Below, piece after piece: positions 28,262 through 36,538 of a stretch of DNA of 64,000 nt; within the stretch, counting starts at the first letter, position 1, and each line of letters opens with the position of its first letter. The position numbers and the translations under genes are program-made. The notes under the pieces are model-generated. The model was given only the letters and a program-made list of their open reading frames with translations, searched no databases and had not been told where the DNA came from. Origin of the DNA: Rhodanobacter sp. C05 (GTDB lineage: Bacteria; Pseudomonadota; Gammaproteobacteria; Xanthomonadales; Rhodanobacteraceae); NCBI RefSeq assembly GCF_002001165.1, contig NZ_MUNQ01000016.1, positions 1-64,000 on the forward strand. Reading direction: 5' to 3'.

Positions 28262-29248
28262 ATGTCGAGCACTGAACCGGGCACACATATTCCCGATGGC
28301 AGCAAGTTTCTAAGTCCGCAAGGCACGCCCGCGGTCAAGGGCGGTATCAAACCGAACGCCGCCAGCGCGATGCCGGATGCCGATCGCAAACCGCCATGGC
28401 TACGCGTCAAACTGCCGGCTGGGGCACGCTACGAAGACGTGCGCCAGATCGTACACACAAACAAGTTGAACACCGTATGTGCGGAGTCGAAATGTCCGAA
28501 CATAGCTGAATGCTGGGGCCGCGGCACTGCCACTCTGATGCTGATGGGATCTGTGTGCACGCGCGCTTGCAAGTTCTGCGCGGTCAGTACCGGCAATCCC
28601 CACGGCTGGCTCGATCCACTGGAGCCGATACATGTGGCCGAAGCTGTTGCGCTGATGAAACTCGAGTACGTCGTGCTGACTTCGGTAGACCGCGATGATC
28701 TTGCCGATGGTGGAGCTGCGCATTACGCCGCGTGCATACGGGCGATTCATGAGCACTCATCTCAGACGGCCGTCGAAGCGCTGACGCCAGATTTTGCCGG
28801 CAACCTTGGTGCAGTCGCTACTGTACTGGACGCAGGCCTCATCACCTACGCGCAAAACCTAGAGACGGTGGAGCGGTTGACCCATCCAGTGCGTGACCAA
28901 CGCGCCGGCTATAACCAGACGCTGGGTGTACTGGCATTTGCCAAGCGTCATGCGCCGAATACTCTGACCAAGACCAGTTTGATGCTTGGATTGGGTGAAA
29001 CAGACGCCGAGATCGAACGCACGCTGGACGATGTTCGAGACGCTCATGTCGATGTAGTCACGCTGGGCCAATACATGCGGCCAAGTCCACATCACTTGCC
29101 GGTGCAGCGTTTCGTCACACCAGAGCAGTTCCTCCAGTATCGCGAGTTGGCGCTGAGCAAGGGCTTTTTGGAGGCGGTTGCGGGGCCCTTGGTGCGCTCG
29201 AGCTATCGCGCCGAACGCGTGTTGGAGCACAACAATCTCGGCTTATGA
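28262..29248 (+). CDS. lipA: Lipoyl synthase
   Basis: LipA is a radical SAM enzyme that inserts two sulfurs into octanoyl groups on lipoyl domains. The 328 residues carry the auxiliary cluster cysteines C73, C78 and C84 ([12 protein letters not shown]), the radical SAM cysteines C99, C103 and C106 (CTRACKFC), and the C-terminal RSSYRA motif with the serine ligand. The N-terminal 40 residues are loose and variable, as usual. No lipB follows. Given the FNR-like box, this may be a second, low-oxygen copy in the genome, which the window cannot show. Confidence 0.93.
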   Translation: MSSTEPGTHIPDGSKFLSPQGTPAVKGGIKPNAASAMPDADRKPPWLRVKLPAGARYEDVRQIVHTNKLNTVCAESKCPNIAECWGRGTATLMLMGSVCTRACKFCAVSTGNPHGWLDPLEPIHVAEAVALMKLEYVVLTSVDRDDLADGGAAHYAACIRAIHEHSSQTAVEALTPDFAGNLGAVATVLDAGLITYAQNLETVERLTHPVRDQRAGYNQTLGVLAFAKRHAPNTLTKTSLMLGLGETDAEIERTLDDVRDAHVDVVTLGQYMRPSPHHLPVQRFVTPEQFLQYRELALSKGFLEAVAGPLVRSSYRAERVLEHNNLGL

Positions 29249-29745
29249 AGCAGCATCTGCTGCCGGAGGCATGTCGGGTTTTCCCAGGAGTATCGACATG
29301 GACGTTCACCTTTTCCGGACGCCAAATCGAAGCTGACATGCCTGCGTCGCCAACTGCTTCTACAACCGCTCCAGGCAGTGGACCTCAGGAATAGATGTTC
29401 AGCTGAGGTAGGTAACGCCTTGGATCCACAGCGAATCCACGAGTCCCGGAATGGGCTGATTAGTCGATATCCAGAACAGCAAGTGATGAGCCGACGTCGA
29501 CACTCGGCCGCTCTCGCGATGACCGACCGCACCATCGTCAACGCGCCACCATCCCTGCCCTTGCCTTCCCTCGCCATCACATTGATTAGCTCCACCCCCA
29601 ACGGAAAGGAGTACACTGAAATTATAATGATTCTCATTTGTATTGAAGTGCGCTAGTCCGAATCGATATCACGACTCAATGGTACGAAACCATCGTGATC
29701 ACCGACGTCTCTGCGCAGAACTTCCCTCTCGAAGAAGTCCCGTAT
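29249..29745. other. Non-coding region with Fur-like site
   Basis: No gene is supported in this 497-bp gap. It contains a short inverted repeat (ACCTCAG and CTGAGGT, 29382-29409) and a Fur-like box at 29618-29639. Confidence 0.6.
29618..29639 (+). promoter_or_regulatory. Fur-like box
   Basis: The AT-rich stretch around ATTATAATGATTCTCATT resembles the Fur 19-bp consensus (GATAATGATAATCATTATC). It is about 115 bp upstream of the transporter start, and repression by iron or a related metal is likely. Confidence 0.65.
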
Positions 29746-30999
29746 ATGTCAGCTACAGCCGTCGAAGCCCTGATTCGTCCGAAATCGCGCTGGACCCGCT
29801 TTGCCGTTGTGGCAGGTCCCGGCATTGTCGTGATGCTGGCGGATACCGACGCGGGGAGCATCATCACCGCCGCGCAAAGCGGTGCGGAATCTGGATATCG
29901 GTTGCTGCTGTTGCAGGCAGTCATGATCCCCATCCTGTTTGTAGTACAGGAACTCACGATCCGCCTGGGTATCTTCACCGGTCAGGGCCATGGCCACGCG
30001 ATCAGGCAACACTTCGGGCCCATCTGGGCATGGATTTCAGTTTCAACACTGTTGCTTGCCTGTCTCGGTGCATTGATCACTGAATTGAGTGGCATCGCTG
30101 GTGTAGGAGCGCTCATAGGCATTCCGAACTGGCTCAGCATGACCATTGTGATCATCGGACTCACGTCGATGGCCTATAGCGGCTCGTACCTGTCGGTGGA
30201 ACGCATTGCGCTAGCGGTCGGCCTGTTTGAATGTGTGTTTTTGTATGTCGCGTGGCAGGCAAAACCTGATATCACCGCAGCCCTCACGGAAGCGTTGAAG
30301 ATGCCGCTCACCAATAGCCGATACCTCTACCTGATCGCCGCAAATATCGGCGCGGTGATCATGCCCTGGATGGTGTTCTACCAGCAGTCAGCAGTGGCCG
30401 AGAAGGGACTGGTTGCTGCCGACCTCCCCGCGGCGCGCTGGGATACAGCGATCGGATCAGTTGTCACTCAGCTCATCATGGCTGCCGTGCTAGTGGCAGT
30501 CGCTGCAACCATCGGGCGCGTTGACCCCGGACACTCTCTGGATACAGTTCAGAAGATTGTGCAGGCGATCACGCCCTTTCTCGGCGAACGGACAGGAACA
30601 CTGTTATTTGCGCTAGGCATGATCGGCGCGGCGCTCGTCGCGACCATCGTCGTCACCCTTACGGCAGCGCGCACCCTCGGCGAAATCATGGGCTACAAAC
30701 ACTCGCTCGCCCAGCGCCCGCAAGAGGCTCGGTGGTTCTATGGCGTGTACACGGTGACCTTGGTCCTGGGAGGCCTTCTAGTGACCTCTGGCGTTGACCT
30801 GGTAAAACTCAGCGTTGGGGTACAGGTCATGAATGCGCTGCTGCTGCCTATCGTCCTCGGCTTCCTTTATACGTTGGCCCGACGGGCACTACCGGAACCA
30901 TATCGCCTCAAGGGGGCTTATGCCGTTGTGGTGGGCATCATGATGGCGATGACCGCCGGACTTGGTCTATACGCAGGCATCATCGGGACGCTGACTTGA
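29746..30999 (+). CDS. NRAMP-type metal ion transporter
   Basis: About 417 residues with eleven probable membrane helices. The NRAMP pattern is visible (GPGIVVMLADTDAGSIITAAQSGA), but the usual DPGN of helix 1 is DTDAG here, and the helix 6 MPH is replaced by MPWMVFYQQSA. It therefore belongs to a divergent NRAMP branch, whose substrate may not be manganese or iron. The Fur-like box upstream argues for a metal link. I prefer ATG 29746, which begins the usual soluble N-terminus; GTG 29695 is an alternative. It stands alone and has no FNR box. Confidence 0.8.
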   Translation: MSATAVEALIRPKSRWTRFAVVAGPGIVVMLADTDAGSIITAAQSGAESGYRLLLLQAVMIPILFVVQELTIRLGIFTGQGHGHAIRQHFGPIWAWISVSTLLLACLGALITELSGIAGVGALIGIPNWLSMTIVIIGLTSMAYSGSYLSVERIALAVGLFECVFLYVAWQAKPDITAALTEALKMPLTNSRYLYLIAANIGAVIMPWMVFYQQSAVAEKGLVAADLPAARWDTAIGSVVTQLIMAAVLVAVAATIGRVDPGHSLDTVQKIVQAITPFLGERTGTLLFALGMIGAALVATIVVTLTAARTLGEIMGYKHSLAQRPQEARWFYGVYTVTLVLGGLLVTSGVDLVKLSVGVQVMNALLLPIVLGFLYTLARRALPEPYRLKGAYAVVVGIMMAMTAGLGLYAGIIGTLT

Positions 31000-31041
31000 G
31001 TTCGATGGGTTTCCAGAGAGCCCTTACACACGTCTCAATGC

Positions 31042-31055
31042 TTGACTTCAATCAA
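31042..31055 (+). promoter_or_regulatory. FNR-like box upstream of ferredoxin gene
   Basis: TTGACTTCAATCAA is a good half-site pair, but its centre is 192 bp before the ferredoxin start, further than in the other genes. Confidence 0.55.
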
Positions 31056-31240
31056 GGCGCCTCTCAAGTCCACTTGGCAAACTGCACACCATGACCCATG
31101 GTTGCTCATGCTCGACGGCTCGGTGCGGTACTCATGGCGAGCCGGGGGTCTGTTCGTCTACATCACACCAGTTATCCCACAGCACATCACACGCATGATG
31201 CTATCCGACCAACGGGTTTCAGCCCGCGAGGACCAAATTC

Positions 31241-31564
31241 GTGACCCATGTTGTCACCGAGAATTGTATCAACTGCAAACATACCGATTGCGTTGAGGTG
31301 TGTCCGGTGGACTGCTTCCACGAGGGGCCCAATTTTCTGGTGATTGATCCCGACGAATGCATCGACTGCACCCTGTGTGTGGACGAATGCCCGGTTGGTG
31401 CGATCTTTCCTGAATTTGACATGCCTTCCGGACAGGGAGGCTTTCTCGCGATCAATGCTGAACTAGCACGCGAATGGCCGGTACTCACCAGCAAGATTGC
31501 TGCCATGGAGGATGCCGCCGAATGGGACGGCGTGCCGGACAAACTACCCCTACTCAAGCGCTGA
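31241..31564 (+). CDS. fdxA: 7Fe ferredoxin FdxA
   Basis: A 107-residue soluble ferredoxin with one [3Fe-4S] and one [4Fe-4S] cluster. The N-terminal half has C-x7-C-x3-C ([18 protein letters not shown]) and then [16 protein letters not shown]. The helical C-terminal part is typical of the Azotobacter FdI/FdxA type. Translation begins at a GTG. It may pass electrons to or from the ferredoxin-NADP reductase at 60433-61545, and it could feed radical SAM enzymes such as LipA and HemN; that is inference. Confidence 0.92.
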   Translation: MTHVVTENCINCKHTDCVEVCPVDCFHEGPNFLVIDPDECIDCTLCVDECPVGAIFPEFDMPSGQGGFLAINAELAREWPVLTSKIAAMEDAAEWDGVPDKLPLLKR

Positions 31565-31770
31565 ACGGTCAAAAGAAAAGCGAACGGCTTTGCAGTCACT
31601 TGATATGGGCAACGACCTCGGCGAGCTAGCTAATAAAGTGTACGCGCGGAGAGCGCCCGCTCGATCCGTCAATAAGGAACACAGGCATTGTTGAATAGCA
31701 AAGATCCCAGACGAAGTAACCGCCTTTGGCTCCTAGCCGCAAAACGCCGATAGTTCGTGGGCCTGCCGCC

Positions 31771-32037
31771 TCACTCGATCGGCAGACCGGTAATGCCGAA
31801 ATCAATCACCGTGATATCGGGATTACTTTGCCGATAGGTGACCGTCAAATTATCGCCAAGGCGCTCGCGCAATTGGGCGATGAGCGGGAGCGGATCGTGA
31901 TCGTTCACGAAACGCATTGTTTCACCGGAACGTAAAACGCCGATAGCACCAAAGATCGCCGAGTGACGAAAACGGCGTGCAACACCGCGGGCATCAAAAG
32001 TATGAACGTTAGCATTCGTGGAGGCTTCGAAGGACAT
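31771..32037 (-). CDS. DUF2249 domain protein
   Basis: An 88-residue soluble protein of the DUF2249 family. Recognisable parts are FDARGVARRFRHSAIF, the LRSGETMRFVNDHDPLPL core with the invariant N-D-H-D-P, and a closing V-I-D-F-G-I strand. These proteins occur near denitrification genes and respiratory regulators, but their activity is unknown. An FNR box lies 67 bp upstream, and it is divergent in function but same strand as tatC, separated by that box. Confidence 0.85.
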   Translation of the reverse strand: MSFEASTNANVHTFDARGVARRFRHSAIFGAIGVLRSGETMRFVNDHDPLPLIAQLRERLGDNLTVTYRQSNPDITVIDFGITGLPIE

Positions 32038-32097
32038 GATGTTGACACCCTACTGAGGAAAGTTACCTCAACATACGCCGCCGCCCGCTCGGTACCA

Positions 32098-32111
32098 CTG
32101 ATTTAGATCAA
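32098..32111 (-). promoter_or_regulatory. FNR box for DUF2249 gene
   Basis: CTGATTTAGATCAA lies between the tatC stop and the DUF2249 gene, centred 67 bp before the latter's start. Confidence 0.75.
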
Positions 32112-32123
32112 ACGATCCATCGG

Positions 32124-32885
32124 TTACTTCAGCTGGCGCCTCTCCTCACGATTACGTACCAGTGCTGTCGAGACGAAAACGCCAATCTCGTACAACAGAA
32201 TCATCGGAATGGCCAGCATGATCATCGACAACATGTCGGGTGGCGCCAGCACCGCAGCGACTACAAAAGTACCGACGAAGACGTAGCGCCGTACAGCTCG
32301 CAGCTTAGCGGGTGTCACGATGCCTAACGCTGCCAGCAGCACAACTGCGACGGGAACCTCGAAGCAAAGACCAAAGGCGAAAAACATGGTCAGCACAAAA
32401 TCGAGGTACTTCCCAATATCTGTCATCATCGACACCCCTGTCGGAGTGCTCATGGTTAAGAAGTGGAATGCTGCGGGAAGAATCAGGAAATAGGCGAATG
32501 CGCAGCCCGCATAAAAGAGCAGTACAGCGGACGCCAACAGCGGCAGAGCGAGACGCTTCTCGTGACGGTATAACCCCGGACTGACGAAGGCCCACAGCTG
32601 ATAAAGCACGGCTGGCATTGCCATGAACAGCGCGACGACAAATGCCAATTTAAGTGGGGTGAGAAACGCACTGGCCACCTCGATCGCAATCATGTGCGAA
32701 CCATGTGGAAGACGTTCCATCAGTGGTTGTGCAAGCCAGTCGTACAAGTGCTTGGAAAACGGCAGAACAACCAACAGCACGAACAGCACGCTCAGGATCG
32801 CTTTCAGCAGCCGCCCACGCAGATCTAGCAAGTGAGCCATCAACCCATCCCTGCCCTTGGTTCCAATTGGCGATGCGGCGATCAT
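32124..32885 (-). CDS. tatC: Sec-independent translocase subunit TatC
   Basis: TatC is the six-helix receptor of the twin-arginine export system. The 253 residues have the family start (HLLDLRGRLLKAI), FLTPLKLAFVVALF, the LYQLWAFVSPGLYRHEKR signature and FGLCFEVPVAVVLL. It overlaps tatB by four bases. The Tat route would be used by NosZ, the HiPIP and possibly ApbE in this window. Confidence 0.95.
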   Translation of the reverse strand: MIAASPIGTKGRDGLMAHLLDLRGRLLKAILSVLFVLLVVLPFSKHLYDWLAQPLMERLPHGSHMIAIEVASAFLTPLKLAFVVALFMAMPAVLYQLWAFVSPGLYRHEKRLALPLLASAVLLFYAGCAFAYFLILPAAFHFLTMSTPTGVSMMTDIGKYLDFVLTMFFAFGLCFEVPVAVVLLAALGIVTPAKLRAVRRYVFVGTFVVAAVLAPPDMLSMIMLAIPMILLYEIGVFVSTALVRNREERRQLK

Positions 32886-33466
32886 CGGATCGTCGCCGGG
32901 ACAGTGATAGCGCTATTGAGGGATTCGATGCGCATGGCCGCAGAACGGACGTCAGCCACGGCTGCACGTAGTTCATCGCAGGCGTCCACCGTTGTATTTC
33001 GAATACCGTCCGCGGCGAAGGCAAGTTCACGTAAGGCCTGCGCCAGCTCCGTCGGAGCCTCGCGATACTCCTTCGCCATGCCATCATCCTTAACCACCGG
33101 GGACATAACATTCTCGGTGGCAGCGAGTTTGGCCGTTGCCGCGCTCTGCCAGGCTTGTGACATATCGCTGGCCTCATTCCAAAAAACCGTGTTCGATGCA
33201 CGAACATTTTCAACCGTCGACTGAATATCTTCGACGAGTGGTGTCACCGTCGCCTGGACACCGGTAGCCACATTGGCAATGTCATCCCTGATCGATTGCA
33301 TTTCAAGCTCGCGCGTGACATCGGCCTGAACGTCGGCCCAGACGGAACGGGCACGCCGCGCCATCGCACCGACGGTGCGTGCAACTCCCGGCAGACGCTC
33401 GGGACCAAGCACGATCAACGCCAGCACGGCAATCAGAAGAAGCTCATTGAAGCCGATTCCAAACAC
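32882..33466 (-). CDS. tatB: Sec-independent translocase subunit TatB
   Basis: TatB is the membrane-anchored Tat component that works with TatC. It has one N-terminal helix (GFNELLLIAVLALIVLGPERLP) with the family's GPERLP hinge, then an amphipathic helix (TVGAMARRARSVWADVQADV) and a long helical, acidic C-terminal tail. At 194 residues it is of usual length. It starts four bases after tatA's stop and overlaps tatC, so tatABC form one transcription unit. Confidence 0.93.
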   Translation of the reverse strand: MFGIGFNELLLIAVLALIVLGPERLPGVARTVGAMARRARSVWADVQADVTRELEMQSIRDDIANVATGVQATVTPLVEDIQSTVENVRASNTVFWNEASDMSQAWQSAATAKLAATENVMSPVVKDDGMAKEYREAPTELAQALRELAFAADGIRNTTVDACDELRAAVADVRSAAMRIESLNSAITVPATIR

Positions 33467-33470
33467 AAGG

Positions 33471-33704
33471 CTACGACACGCGTTCGCGTTCGGCGTTCTT
33501 GACTTGCGCGGAGGTATCTACAGGAGGGTCGGCCTTTAGCTGCTCGGACGGGCCGGTTTCAACACCACCCTTCATACCTTTTTTGAAATCACGAATGGCC
33601 GCGCCAAGATCGCCGCCAGCATTGCGTAACTTTCCGGTGCCAAAGAACACCAGGACGATGACAAGCACCAACACCCAGTGCCAGATACTATCAAGACCAA
33701 ACAT
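33471..33704 (-). CDS. tatA: Sec-independent translocase subunit TatA
   Basis: TatA forms the export pore of the twin-arginine system. The 77 residues include a membrane helix ([20 protein letters not shown]), the F-G-x-K-L hinge and an amphipathic helix ([15 protein letters not shown]), followed by a polar tail. It is preceded by the remains of a nosL gene and may use that gene's FNR-dependent promoter. Confidence 0.93.
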   Translation of the reverse strand: MFGLDSIWHWVLVLVIVLVFFGTGKLRNAGGDLGAAIRDFKKGMKGGVETGPSEQLKADPPVDTSAQVKNAERERVS

Positions 33705-33805
33705 AGATCACCTCACAACTTGCAGCGCTAAATGCGCGATGCGGTTGATTTCAATACTTCGACGAGACTGCGTTCACCCCGATGGGAGGTCCATCAATCC
33801 ACTTT

Positions 33806-34255
33806 TTAGCAACATGACAGCGCGGTCTGTAACTTTATCCACGTGATATGGAACCCGCTACAGGCCGTTGACAGCTGCATCACTTTTCCCCTCGGTGGCG
33901 TTCGACGGATGATTCCAGTCAATACCCTCACTCTCCTGCAAAAAAAGTGCTCCAGTCGCAGTTCATTTCCCGGCCGTAGCACATAGGCAGGGAAATATCG
34001 CGTCGAATCAAACTTCAATGGTTTATCGCTGCTCTTCAAACAGGCCTCACTGCGAGGTCCGGATGATGCTTCGATATACATTCCGCATATCTCGCAAACG
34101 TCATCTTTCAAAATGGCCACGGGCCTCTGGGGTGGTAGGGATTGATGGTCCCCACAGCCGACGAGAAGGAAGACGAACGCGAGGCTCGTACATCTTGCAA
34201 TAGCGGCCTTCACGTCGAACTTCACACTTCCCTGTGGCGAAAAATGGAAGGTCAA
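33806..34255 (-). pseudogene. nosL pseudogene
   Basis: The N-terminal half is a NosL lipoprotein: signal ending in LLVGC, then DVCEICGMYIEASSGPRSEA and LKFDSTRYFPAYVL, closely parallel to the intact nosL at 50841. After LEHFF the reading frame breaks at a run of seven T's (plus strand A's at 33940-33946). In the next frame NosL similarity resumes (ESEGIDWNHPSNATEG) and soon meets a stop. No copper-chaperone function is likely. It lies immediately upstream of tatA in the same direction. Confidence 0.8.
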
Positions 34256-34340
34256 CGCTTATCGTCGCCGAGAATCACGTGAACCTGCCAAGACAAGCCT
34301 TCCATGGCGCTCATGCTAGGCCTTGACGTAATCAATCATA

Positions 34341-34354
34341 TTGACCTTTGTCAA
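34341..34354 (-). promoter_or_regulatory. FNR-type box for nosL'-tatABC
   Basis: TTGACCTTTGTCAA is a palindromic FNR-type site, centred 92 bp before the nosL pseudogene start. It may now mainly serve tatABC. Confidence 0.65.
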
Positions 34355-34554
34355 CTGGCACGCACCGGCACGAATGGCAAAGTGTCACAGGCGCCCAAGG
34401 CTCCTGGATCTCGCTGGGCCCAAATACGCAAATCGTCAGCCCCGATTGATACTACAAAGTTTCGCACTGAGCCGAATGGCGTGGTTAGGGAGTACTGGAT
34501 AACGCTCTCTGACCGAAGGTCGAACGTCTCGTCGACACGACAATTGGATGTCGT

Positions 34555-34568
34555 TTGATCCAGATCAG
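34555..34568 (+). promoter_or_regulatory. FNR box for anaerobic biosynthesis operon
   Basis: TTGATCCAGATCAG is centred 42 bp before the ATG at 34604, so transcription may start at or beside that codon, as for hemN. Confidence 0.75.
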
Positions 34569-34603
34569 CGCGTCAACGTGATACGTGTGCTGCAATACCG
34601 ATT

Positions 34604-34888
34604 ATGCATCACGTTAGCCGTCCCATTCAGCAGGTTGCCACTGACGTGAAGTGGCCTGAATACGACCTGAGAGGGCGTCCCTGCCCCGAACCGATGCAAC
34701 GTGCACTCGAATTTTCCGACGCGTTGGAGCCGGGGGAGAGCGTGTGTGTACTCACCCCACTGTGGCCAACGCCACTGCTTGAAGTTCTGGACGCACGCGG
34801 CCTTCAGACCAGAGTGTACGCACTGGCTTCCGGTGGCATGCGTGTGTTGATTTCCCGACCCGATCACGATGGTACAGCTGGCGCTTGA
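34604..34888 (+). CDS. TusA/DUF2249-like small protein
   Basis: A 94-residue soluble protein. The centre YDLRGRPCPEPMQRALE follows the TusA/SirA pattern with the CPxP-type cysteine, and GESVCVLTPLWPTPLLEVL is like the DUF2249 fold. It could carry sulfur or bind a metal, but the sequence does not decide. It is the first gene of the FNR-controlled operon leading through ubiT to nadB and overlaps the next gene by 20 bases. Its start has no clear ribosome binding site. Confidence 0.7.
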   Translation: MHHVSRPIQQVATDVKWPEYDLRGRPCPEPMQRALEFSDALEPGESVCVLTPLWPTPLLEVLDARGLQTRVYALASGGMRVLISRPDHDGTAGA

Positions 34889-36125
34889 GAAGGCACCGCC
34901 GACGGCGTTGCCGCGCCGTTTCCTGCTCAGCGTACCGCTGTGGGGAATGTTCGCAGGCATACTTCTAGTCGTCGACGGTGATGCACTTCTGCGCACGCGT
35001 TGGCTGCCGGAAACTCTAGCGCTGGTGCACGCATTTACTCTCGGTGTTCTCGGCAATGCGATGTTCGGCAGCGTGTTGCAATTCCTGCCGGCAGCGGCTG
35101 GCGTACACGTGCGTGGCAGTACATCGCTCGGGCCTTGGTTGCACGTACTGTTCAATCTCGGCCTAGCCCTGCTGATGACGGGACTGCTTGCTGGTTGGCG
35201 CCTCGGCCTTCTGGCTGCTGGCGTGCTGCTTCCGACAACATTCGTGCTGCTATGCGCGATGACTTTGCCGGGCACGCTCTCGGCTGTTGGTCAACGTCTT
35301 TTGCGGGCAGGTATTGGCGTATCACTGGTGTTTGCTTTGTCTACAGCATTGCTTGGCGGTTGCCTGGCACTGGGTCTTGGTGGCTGGTTGGAGATACCGC
35401 TAGCTGCGCTGGTCGACGTGCATGCAAGCTGGGGATTACTGGGGTGGACCGTACTGCTGATCGCCAGCGTGGCGCGCGTAGTGATGCCCATGTTCCAGGG
35501 AACTTCCGTGGTACCGGCGGCGGCACAAGCTGCATGGCTGATGAGCCTGCTGTTGGCGTTGCTCGCTGGGGCGTGGCTACGGCTGCTACGCGACGATGCC
35601 TCATGGCTACGCTTAGCACTAGCTATCCATGCACTGCTGTTTACTTGCTCTGCACTGTGGCTGCAATGGCGGGCGCCGCGGTCACGGCGAGGACCCTTGC
35701 TTTGGAGTTGGCAGGCCGGACTGGGCGCACTAGCGATTACCGCGCTTATCCTTCTCTGGGATACACGGAACGAATTATTGGCTGGCGCATTGGGGCTGTG
35801 TATCGCCCTGCCATTGCTGGTGAACGGTATGTTGCTGGAGATTGTGGCCTTTCTCGGCTGGATCGCCTTACACCGTCGTGTCAGTCGTGGCGTGCGGATA
35901 CCCGGCATACAACGGCTTCTGCCTGAATTGGACAAGGCCCGTGTGCTGCTGGCGCAACTGCCGCAGGCATTTCTGCTACCAGCGGCTGTGTTGTGGCCAC
36001 GCCTTTGGCTGGCGCGTTCAGCCGGGCTGGCGATGCTACTGGCATGGCTTTGCCTTTGGCTAACTCTTGATGGCGTGCGCCGACGCGCAAACCGCTTTCT
36101 GCTTAATATGGAGGATCATCCATGA
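34869..36125 (+). CDS. Polytopic membrane protein, haem-copper/NnrS-like
   Basis: A 418-residue protein with about eleven or twelve hydrophobic helices. The segment LVHAFTLGVLGNAMFGSVLQFLP resembles the histidine helix of NnrS and of haem-copper oxidase subunit I, and a second histidine lies in ALVDVHASWGLLGW. It might therefore bind haem, but most other family motifs are absent, and I cannot name it. It overlaps both neighbours in the operon. Presence beside a TusA-like and a DGC protein suggests redox or NO-related work. Confidence 0.6.
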   Translation: MVQLALEKAPPTALPRRFLLSVPLWGMFAGILLVVDGDALLRTRWLPETLALVHAFTLGVLGNAMFGSVLQFLPAAAGVHVRGSTSLGPWLHVLFNLGLALLMTGLLAGWRLGLLAAGVLLPTTFVLLCAMTLPGTLSAVGQRLLRAGIGVSLVFALSTALLGGCLALGLGGWLEIPLAALVDVHASWGLLGWTVLLIASVARVVMPMFQGTSVVPAAAQAAWLMSLLLALLAGAWLRLLRDDASWLRLALAIHALLFTCSALWLQWRAPRSRRGPLLWSWQAGLGALAITALILLWDTRNELLAGALGLCIALPLLVNGMLLEIVAFLGWIALHRRVSRGVRIPGIQRLLPELDKARVLLAQLPQAFLLPAAVLWPRLWLARSAGLAMLLAWLCLWLTLDGVRRRANRFLLNMEDHP

Positions 36126-36538
36126 CTGGTAGGCCGCCGCTCGTCTATTCCTGCTCTGGCTGTTCCAGTGCGGCACAGATGGCCAATCACCTCGCACTGC
36201 AACTGGACCGCGCAGGCGTCGCGGAGATGTCGTGCATCGCCGGCGTTGGTGGCGGCGTGACTGGACTGGTCCGCACCGCACAAAGCGGGCGACGCATCCT
36301 CGCGCTCGACGGCTGCATACTAAAATGTGCCTCGGCCTGTCTGACCAACGCGGGCGTGGTGGCCGACACACATCTAGTTCTGTCCGACTATGGCGTAAAG
36401 AAACGCCAGCATGCCGATTTCGATGCCACCGAAGCACGACGCGTCTATCTGGACAAGGTGCTTCCGGCAGCACGAGCGCTGTTAGCGCTGCCAGCGGCCG
36501 CCACCGGGGAGACGGTCGATGTATCGACATCTTCCTGA
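36122..36538 (+). CDS. DGC-domain metal-binding protein
   Basis: A 138-residue protein of the DGC family (PF08859-like): YSCSGCSSAAQMANHLA at the N-terminus, GGGVTGLVRTA, and LALDGCILKCASACL with the name-giving D-G-C. The cysteines probably bind zinc. Members are found near anaerobic respiration genes, but none of their functions is firmly known. It overlaps the membrane protein gene (ATGA) and the ubiT fusion by 20 bases. Confidence 0.75.
   Translation: MTGRPPLVYSCSGCSSAAQMANHLALQLDRAGVAEMSCIAGVGGGVTGLVRTAQSGRRILALDGCILKCASACLTNAGVVADTHLVLSDYGVKKRQHADFDATEARRVYLDKVLPAARALLALPAAATGETVDVSTSS

Larger units (their letters stand above)
34256..34603. other. Divergent regulatory region
   Basis: No gene is seen here. 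Two FNR-type boxes, at 34341 and 34555, serve the leftward nosL-tat unit and the rightward anaerobic biosynthesis operon. Confidence 0.65.

Noticed and set aside
31042..31296. 84-codon frame starting inside the FNR-like box
   Set aside because: Its start codon is part of the regulatory site and it overlaps the ferredoxin gene; there is no ribosome binding site.
34323..34335. TTGACGTAATCAA near another box
   Set aside because: The half-sites are separated by three bases rather than four, so it does not fit an FNR dimer site.
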